Of a stretch of DNA of 36,692 bases, positions 32,744-36,692 are shown one piece after another. Origin of the DNA: a virus; the IMG/VR virus record IMGVR_UViG_3300042515_000013, positions 1-36,692 of that record; one strand, given 5' to 3'. The notes below the pieces were generated by a model. It was given only the letters and a program-made list of their open reading frames with translations. It was not told the origin of the DNA and searched no databases. Numbering within the stretch: position 1 is the first letter of the stretch; the number at the start of each line of letters is the position of its first letter. The translations under genes and the position numbers were made by a program.

Positions 32744-33780
32744 TAGCAGGAGCCGCCTTTTTTCATCTTGACCATTGAAGTCTTGGTCTTGCCCTTAACA
32801 GCGCAACCGTCGATGGAGCCGCCCTTGGCAAACTTCATCATTGCACGGCCCTTGGTGTCAGCCGACTTCTTCTTCATCGCTGCGCCAAACTTGGTCGCTG
32901 CTTTACCGCCCTTTGCCATACCCGGCTTAGCGTTGCGCTTTGCCAGTTCCTTAAGAAACTCTTTACGCTCTGGGGTCAACGGCACAGTGTTTGCACCGCC
33001 AGTGATTGGTTCTTTCGGCATTGGCTTTTTCTTCATTGGCATTGGTTTTTTATTCATGGTAGTTTCCTTTTTAACTAAGCCACCTTTGGCTTTGTACATG
33101 CCGGACTCCACTGCCCGCCTGTAATCTTGTACAGCAGCCCTAGAAGCACCGGGGGCTTCGGCTATAGCACGCATCCTAGCTAGTTTAGGGTTCTGGCTAT
33201 TAACTGGTTTGCCACGTTCCGCTGCAACCTTCAGGTCTACAAAAGCCTGCCTATTAAACGGAGTGACGGGTAGTGGTTTAGTCGGAGAGCCTGAGGTGCT
33301 TCCACCGCGTACATTGCGGAAGTTTGTTTTTGGTGCACTTGTTTTTGTGTCCGAAGCAGGTGGGGCTGCATCTTTATTTGTGCGCGGAGGGGCCGTTGGA
33401 CGCCGTACAGATGCTTTAGCCTTCGGCTTGCTTGCGCCAATAGAGCTGTCCATCTTGGGTGTGGGCAAGCTGTCTGTGATTTTAGTTGTTGCCGCTGGAG
33501 CTTCAGCAGTCACCGACTTTGCTGCGCCGTACTTACGGGTCTTTGTCAGGTTGCTTTCTGCGGCTTTCTCTGCTGCGCGTGTAGCAGTGCGGTCAGCGCC
33601 TGTGCGCTTAGCTAGGTCGTCCTTGGCATCAGCGATACGCTGTGCGGCTTTCGCTTCAGCTACATCTGCGTTTTTACCTTTGGCGAGGGCAATTTTACGG
33701 TCTTTTTCAATATCCGCCATGCGGCGTTCGTAGCGGCCTTGTGCACCACCGGCTGAGAACTTTTTCATCTTGCGTGCCAT
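32743..33780 (-). CDS. 345-residue basic, low-complexity protein with AKGG repeats
   Basis: The product begins MARKMKKFSAGGAQGRYERRMA, then an Ala/Lys/Asp-rich helix (residues 20-85), then a long Pro/Ala/Thr/Ser/Lys-rich linker (90-190) and a folded-looking piece FVDLKVAAERGKPVNSQNPK around 190-230. Then KAKGG at 230-234, a Lys/Pro/Met-rich segment, LTPERKEFLKELAKRNAKPG, MAKGG at 288-292, FAKGG at 317-321 and a tag DGCAVKGKTK at 324-333. It may be two proteins: ATG 33057 (residue 242) has a good ribosome site AAAGGAAAC before it and would make a 104-residue product. The gene sits among similar small basic genes. No function is known; a structural or DNA-related role is a guess. Confidence 0.6.
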   Translation of the reverse strand: MARKMKKFSAGGAQGRYERRMADIEKDRKIALAKGKNADVAEAKAAQRIADAKDDLAKRTGADRTATRAAEKAAESNLTKTRKYGAAKSVTAEAPAATTKITDSLPTPKMDSSIGASKPKAKASVRRPTAPPRTNKDAAPPASDTKTSAPKTNFRNVRGGSTSGSPTKPLPVTPFNRQAFVDLKVAAERGKPVNSQNPKLARMRAIAEAPGASRAAVQDYRRAVESGMYKAKGGLVKKETTMNKKPMPMKKKPMPKEPITGGANTVPLTPERKEFLKELAKRNAKPGMAKGGKAATKFGAAMKKKSADTKGRAMMKFAKGGSIDGCAVKGKTKTSMVKMKKGGSC

Positions 33781-33782
33781 AA

Positions 33783-34025
33783 CTATACCTTCCTCATCTC
33801 ATCGACCTTGGCTTCGAGACGTTCAAACGCCTTATCGAACCGGTCCCCGAGCCTATCAACCATCACGTTAACTTCAGCGCGAGTGACATGTTCACGCGCT
33901 ACTTCTTCGCGGGTCTTGTTGAGCAGGATGCCAAGACGGTCCAACTCGTCAATCTTTCCCCTAAGAAAGAAGCCCATAACCGCCACTACGACGCTCAATG
34001 CGATGTTCCAGAGCATCATTTCCAT
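33783..34025 (-). CDS. Membrane protein with N-terminal TM and coiled coil
   Basis: I choose ATG 34025, one base after the TGA of the upstream gene, with GGAAG seven bases before it; a longer frame from 34076 would overlap the neighbour by 50 bases. The 80-residue product has one TM (LWNIALSVVVAVMGFFLRGK) and a C-terminal coiled coil (IDELDRLGILLNKTREEVAR then VDRLGDRFDKAFERLEAKVD). The layout, one TM and then an amphipathic helix, is like some holins or i-spanin-like proteins, but the place is far from the endolysin and inside the head region. Function unknown. Confidence 0.6.
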   Translation of the reverse strand: MEMMLWNIALSVVVAVMGFFLRGKIDELDRLGILLNKTREEVAREHVTRAEVNVMVDRLGDRFDKAFERLEAKVDEMRKV

Positions 34026-34026
34026 G

Positions 34027-34281
34027 TCAGCACTTCCAAGCCCTGAGGCTTTTGTTGATGCGGCTATTAGGGTCATTCGCGGTCTTCTTGCTGGTCAGCT
34101 TCTTCTTCATCCCAGACATCCGGGCACAGAATGACTTCTTGCGTGGACCACCTTCAGGCTGCGGTGCCTTGAGACCGGGCTTACCCGGATTGGCTTTGTT
34201 GTAAGACGCACGACCCTTGGCGTTCAGCCCGCCAGACTTCGCTTTGCCTTCTTTGCGTTGCCATGCGGGTGTCTTAGCCAT
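34027..34281 (-). CDS. DUF6321-type small protein
   Basis: The 84-residue product begins MAKTPAWQRKEGKAKSGGLN, continues AKGRASYNKANPGKPGLKAP, and has RKKSFCARMSGMKKKLTSKK, then NDPNSRINKSLRAWKC. This is the DUF6321 pattern as I recall it, including the conserved SFCARMSGM and the C-terminal Cys. It is strongly basic with two Cys. The start overlaps the upstream stop (TAATG). Members are known only as hypothetical phage proteins. Confidence 0.8.
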   Translation of the reverse strand: MAKTPAWQRKEGKAKSGGLNAKGRASYNKANPGKPGLKAPQPEGGPRKKSFCARMSGMKKKLTSKKTANDPNSRINKSLRAWKC

Positions 34282-34595
34282 TACACGAACTTCCCGCGTG
34301 TTTTGCCTTGAGTAGCGCAGCCATCGCCGCGACGAGAGGCGGAGCCGCCCTTGGCCATCTTCTTGACCTTGCCGCCGCGCTTCATACCTTCACCGGCTTC
34401 CATGGCTACTACTTCTTCAGCGCCACCGGGTTTACCCGCTGCACCTTTTTTCTTCTTCTTAGCTAACGCCATACCTGCTACACCTAGACCACCCATACGA
34501 GCGATGTCACCGATACCTACTTTGCCAGCCTTCATGGCCGCGCCCGCAAGTCCGCCCATAGCGCCCGCTTTTAGAATATCTCCGAATTTACTCAT
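34281..34595 (-). CDS. 104-residue protein with Gly/Ala-rich half and basic DGCA tag
   Basis: The first 46 residues (ILKAGAMGGLAGAAMKAGKV, GIARMGGLGVAGMAL) are Gly/Ala-rich and might insert in a membrane or pack in helices. A lysine run KKKKK and a Glu-rich stretch follow, then RGGKVKKMAKGG at 73-84 and SASRRGDGCATQGKTRG at 85-101. This end is almost the same as the end of the 345-residue protein. The gene starts with a one-base overlap (TAATG) to the glycosyltransferase. Unknown function; it could be a small head or packaging-associated protein. Confidence 0.6.
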   Translation of the reverse strand: MSKFGDILKAGAMGGLAGAAMKAGKVGIGDIARMGGLGVAGMALAKKKKKGAAGKPGGAEEVVAMEAGEGMKRGGKVKKMAKGGSASRRGDGCATQGKTRGKFV

Positions 34596-35332
34596 TACGC
34601 TGCATCCTTCTGTGCGGGGACAACCATTGGGTAAAGAATATCATCGCCGTAATTGCCGATATATTCCTGTACGCCCATGTGGCCCAGTGTGATTGTGGGG
34701 TCTACCCACACTTCAAAACCAAGTTCCCGTGCACGGTCGCAGAAGAGGAAATCTTCTCCGATGTAACCTTCGTCGGTGACGAGGAAGTCGAACATGGCGT
34801 TTAGCATGCGGTCGGACCGCGTGTCGTAGTAGCTCCACTCTGGGTGAGCTTCTGACATCTGCTCAAACACTTCACGACGCACGAGCATAAAGGCTGTCGC
34901 TACGCGCTTTGCGCGGACTAGACCCATCTGGTTCATGGTGAGCTGGTTGTTCTCGTCGTGGTCGAGAGTAGCAATATAGTTTTTGGTTTCGCTGCGCGTA
35001 CGGGGCACCGCAGCTACAATACCCTTCTTAGGGTCTGTACCCCACGCCATGAGGCGGAATACATCTTCTGGCTCGAAGTTAATGTCCGAGTCGATAAACA
35101 TAAGGTAGTCGCACTTAGACTCAAGCAGGTCTTGCGCCAGCAGGTTGCGCGCACGAGAAACAACCGAACACCCGCATATGCTGCCGATGTGAAGTTCAAT
35201 TCCGTGTGCCGCAGCCTGCTGAGCAAAACGTGCAAGAGAAACAGCTAGCTTCAAGGAGACCTTGAAGTCGTACGCTGGAAGAGCGATGAAGACGCTCTTA
35301 CCAGCTAAGTCGTAGCTTTGTTCCTGCTGCAT
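34595..35332 (-). CDS. GT-A-type glycosyltransferase
   Basis: The 245-residue product has the GT-A fold marks: FIALPAYDFKVSLKLAVSLA at the N-terminus, SRARNLLAQDLLESKCDYLM, and the metal-binding motif D81-S82-D83 in MFIDSDINFEPEDVF. Later come VATAFMLVRREVF (acceptor region), GYIGEDFLFCDRARELGF with E193 and D194 as probable catalytic acids, and DPTITLGHMG with H218 as a possible third metal ligand. It should transfer a sugar from a nucleotide sugar to a protein, glycan or DNA base. Its place among head genes suggests it modifies virion proteins or the host surface (inference). There is no signal peptide. The family is sure; the substrate is unknown. Confidence 0.82.
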   Translation of the reverse strand: MQQEQSYDLAGKSVFIALPAYDFKVSLKLAVSLARFAQQAAAHGIELHIGSICGCSVVSRARNLLAQDLLESKCDYLMFIDSDINFEPEDVFRLMAWGTDPKKGIVAAVPRTRSETKNYIATLDHDENNQLTMNQMGLVRAKRVATAFMLVRREVFEQMSEAHPEWSYYDTRSDRMLNAMFDFLVTDEGYIGEDFLFCDRARELGFEVWVDPTITLGHMGVQEYIGNYGDDILYPMVVPAQKDAA

Positions 35333-35335
35333 ATA

Positions 35336-35617
35336 TCACCCGTAAAAGACAGAGACGTAGCAGTTCGTCAACGCAGCATAGACGTTGGTTTCGAACAGTA
35401 CACCTTCGCCGGGGATATACACAGTGTGAAATGCCGCAGTAGCAGGTACATCGACTTCAATCTGTGTTGTGCCGCTAGAGCCGCCATCTTTAAGGAGGAC
35501 AGAACCAGCCCCGGCACCAGTAGAAGTAATCACCATACCCTTAACACGTGTGCGGTAACCCACCAGCGACCCGGAAGTATTCCGGTGTACGTTCTTGACA
35601 TCATATTGCATACCCAT
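35336..35617 (-). CDS. Small structural-like protein next to the capsid gene
   Basis: The 93-residue product has a strong AAGGAG before ATG 35617. It begins MQYDVKNVHRNTSGSLVGYR, then TRVKGMVITSTGAGAGSVLL, KDGGSSGTTQIEVDVPA and HTVYIPGEGVLFETNVYAAL, and ends with TNCYVSVFYG. Two to three beta sheets are likely, as in small decoration or stabilisation proteins. This pattern is common near capsid genes of related phages (from memory). A virion role is probable, from position and strand content. Confidence 0.6.
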   Translation of the reverse strand: MGMQYDVKNVHRNTSGSLVGYRTRVKGMVITSTGAGAGSVLLKDGGSSGTTQIEVDVPATAAFHTVYIPGEGVLFETNVYAALTNCYVSVFYG

Positions 35618-35648
35618 CAGTATTCTCCTTCTTAGAGGTTGTTACCGA

Positions 35649-36002
35649 TTACGATGCAGTTGTAATAGCAGCCCAGCCGGTCGTGCCGTTGGTGTTGATG
35701 TACGCACGAGTCGAAGTCGAGTTACCATCGCTACGAAGGTAGAGCGAACCCTGCGCAGCAGCCACGGTAGGGACGCCTGAACCGAAGTAGACACCCATGC
35801 CAGCAGCAGTGTTGGTGCCGATGAAAGCAGCAGCGCCGCCAGCTGTGAGAGCCGAACCGCTAAGAGCAGTGACCGTGCTGGTTGCAGTGATTGCTGCACC
35901 GATGGTACCGGTAACAGTTACCGCGCCAGTTGTGGCATTGATTGAAATTGTTTGGAAGCCGTTCTCAGAACGAACTGGACCGTTAAATGTGGTATTAGCC
36001 AT
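35649..36002 (-). CDS. Small probable head decoration or fibre protein
   Basis: The 117-residue product begins MANTTFNGPVRSENGFQTIS, a start I recall for phage proteins beside the capsid gene. Thr, Ala, Gly and Ser dominate. ITATSTVTALSGSALTAGGA forms an extended segment. The end contains QGSLYLRSDGNSTSTRAYIN then GTTGWAAITTAS, a motif found in many virion proteins including fibre tips. AGGAG lies five bases before ATG 36002. It is the first gene after the capsid terminator and might be expressed at a different level from it. Role inferred from position. Confidence 0.6.
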   Translation of the reverse strand: MANTTFNGPVRSENGFQTISINATTGAVTVTGTIGAAITATSTVTALSGSALTAGGAAAFIGTNTAAGMGVYFGSGVPTVAAAQGSLYLRSDGNSTSTRAYINTNGTTGWAAITTAS

Positions 36003-36106
36003 GATTTATCTCCTGTGTAGTAGCACTCGTCCGTACCGTCTCTACTAAGTCCGCTGGGCCGGTCGGTACGAATAATGTTCCCTAGTAGCGTAGATATACC
36101 ACAAAC

Positions 36107-36140
36107 AAAAAAGAAGGGAAGAGATTTCTCTCCTCCCTTC
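36107..36140 (-). terminator. Rho-independent terminator downstream of the major capsid gene
   Basis: Read on the minus strand, GAAGGGA (36140-36134) pairs with TCCCTTC (36119-36113) and AGAG with CTCT, with a two-base bulge and an AAAT loop. Six U follow (36112-36107). The stop of the capsid gene is 37 bases upstream, so this fits a partial or full stop after the most abundant protein. Confidence 0.85.
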
Positions 36141-36176
36141 CCCCCGTTCCCTTGAGCTACGCTCTCGGGGAAACTA

Positions 36177-36692
36177 TTAGGCTGCGCCTTCGCTGCCGTA
36201 CATACCCAGAGGGTCTGACCAGCCGAACGAATAACGCTCACGAGCCTTGTAACGTACGTTACCAGTATCGAAGTCACCGTCCATGCCCGTCGCCATTGGC
36301 GTACGAACAAAGTGCTTCAGACCGTTTGGCACGTCGGTGGTCAAGAACCACGCGTCAGTGTCGGTCAAGAAGTGGTTTACGGCGTAACCTTCTGGGATAG
36401 AGCCGTTCGACTTGATTGCGTTGATGTCGTTGTCTGCAGTCGAAACGCGAAGTTCGGTTTCGAGCAAGCGAGTAGCAACAAACATCAGGCTTGGCGGTAC
36501 GATGAGCTTACGCGGTTTAGCCGCGATGAGCAGGCCACGTTCATCCGTCCACGCTGCAATCTGAATTACAGCCGCTTCAAGCGACGTTTCGTTCAAATCA
36601 GCAGGAGTGCTTGGGATGTTCGAGTTCGTGCCACCAGAAACCAATGGGTGTGAAGCCGAGAACAATGGAACGCCGTCGCCACCGGGATAATC
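36177..36692 (-). CDS. Major capsid protein, C-terminal part (start outside the window)
   Basis: The frame is open to the end of the window, so the gene is 5' truncated; 171 residues plus stop are visible. PGGDGVPLFSASHPLVSGGT is followed by LEAAVIQIAAWTDERGLLIA, PRKLIVPPSLMFVATRLLET, DINAIKSNGSIPEGYAVNHF, DAWFLTTDVPNGLKHFVRTP and YKARERYSFGWSDPLGMYGS. The FSASHPL and RYSFGWSDP signatures are those of the Mu gpT-like major head families common in uncultured phages. It builds the icosahedral capsid shell. Since it is first in the visible late operon, portal, terminase and scaffold genes probably lie further along, beyond the right edge. Identity is strong. Confidence 0.85.
   Translation of the reverse strand, partial: DYPGGDGVPLFSASHPLVSGGTNSNIPSTPADLNETSLEAAVIQIAAWTDERGLLIAAKPRKLIVPPSLMFVATRLLETELRVSTADNDINAIKSNGSIPEGYAVNHFLTDTDAWFLTTDVPNGLKHFVRTPMATGMDGDFDTGNVRYKARERYSFGWSDPLGMYGSEGAA

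Noticed and set aside
34027-34076. Longer version of the TM/coiled-coil protein starting at 34076
   Set aside because: It would overlap the DUF6321-type gene by 50 bases, while ATG 34025 has a ribosome site and immediate coupling.
36032-36070. Inverted repeat CGTACCG / CGGTACG in the leader after the capsid terminator
   Set aside because: A seven-base arm with a 25-base loop is weak; no attached signal could be shown.
1-36692. Prophage or CRISPR signals
   Set aside because: No integrase, attachment-site repeats, tRNA-like ends, or regularly spaced repeats were found on either strand.

Overview
The window is part of the genome of a tailed dsDNA bacteriophage. The evidence is a major capsid protein, two connector or adaptor-type proteins, a nozzle-like protein, a tail fibre with an S74 auto-cleaving chaperone, three very large ejection-type proteins, a lytic transglycosylase and a GH19 endolysin. 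No tail tube, sheath, baseplate or tape-measure gene with sheath neighbours is visible. That, plus adaptor and nozzle genes, suggests a short-tailed (podovirus-like) phage. The host is unknown. A lipobox protein and GH19 lysozyme suggest a Gram-negative host, and the set of small conserved proteins resembles those of uncultured aquatic phages (inference from memory of those families). No integrase, tRNA, rRNA, CRISPR array or insertion sequence was seen.

Layout. Positions 1-5535 (+) hold a replication module: the C-terminal part of an SNF2-type helicase (cut by the window edge), a coiled-coil protein of unknown role, a probable single-strand DNA-binding protein with an acidic tail, a small helix-turn-helix protein, a primase-helicase of 944 residues and a 66-residue protein. 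A rho-independent terminator at 5581-5615 ends this transcript. Everything from 5614 to 36692 is on the minus strand and meets the first module tail to tail.

The minus-strand late region reads from high to low coordinates. It begins with the major capsid protein (start lies outside the window) and its own terminator. Then come two small probable virion proteins, a glycosyltransferase, a run of small strongly basic proteins (30116-34595) interrupted by a GIY-YIG homing endonuclease, two adaptor proteins with a zinc-ribbon protein between them, and small conserved proteins. A lysis group follows (lipoprotein, two related two-TM holin-like proteins, GH19 endolysin), then a Trp-repeat protein, the tail fibre, the nozzle-like protein, a jelly-roll-like protein and finally the ejection-type set (919, 668, 529 and 2313 residues) with a GNAT-like gene inside it.

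Genes are packed very tightly. Many junctions are TAATG, ATGA or GTGA overlaps, so translational coupling is probably widespread. The most curious signals are a recurrent [M/F/Y]-A-x-G-G motif spread over six different late proteins, the cluster of tiny basic proteins that carries much of it, an exact 11-residue Trp repeat, three exact 66-residue repeats in an ejection-type protein, and a perfect C(UUCG)G hairpin inside a coding gene.
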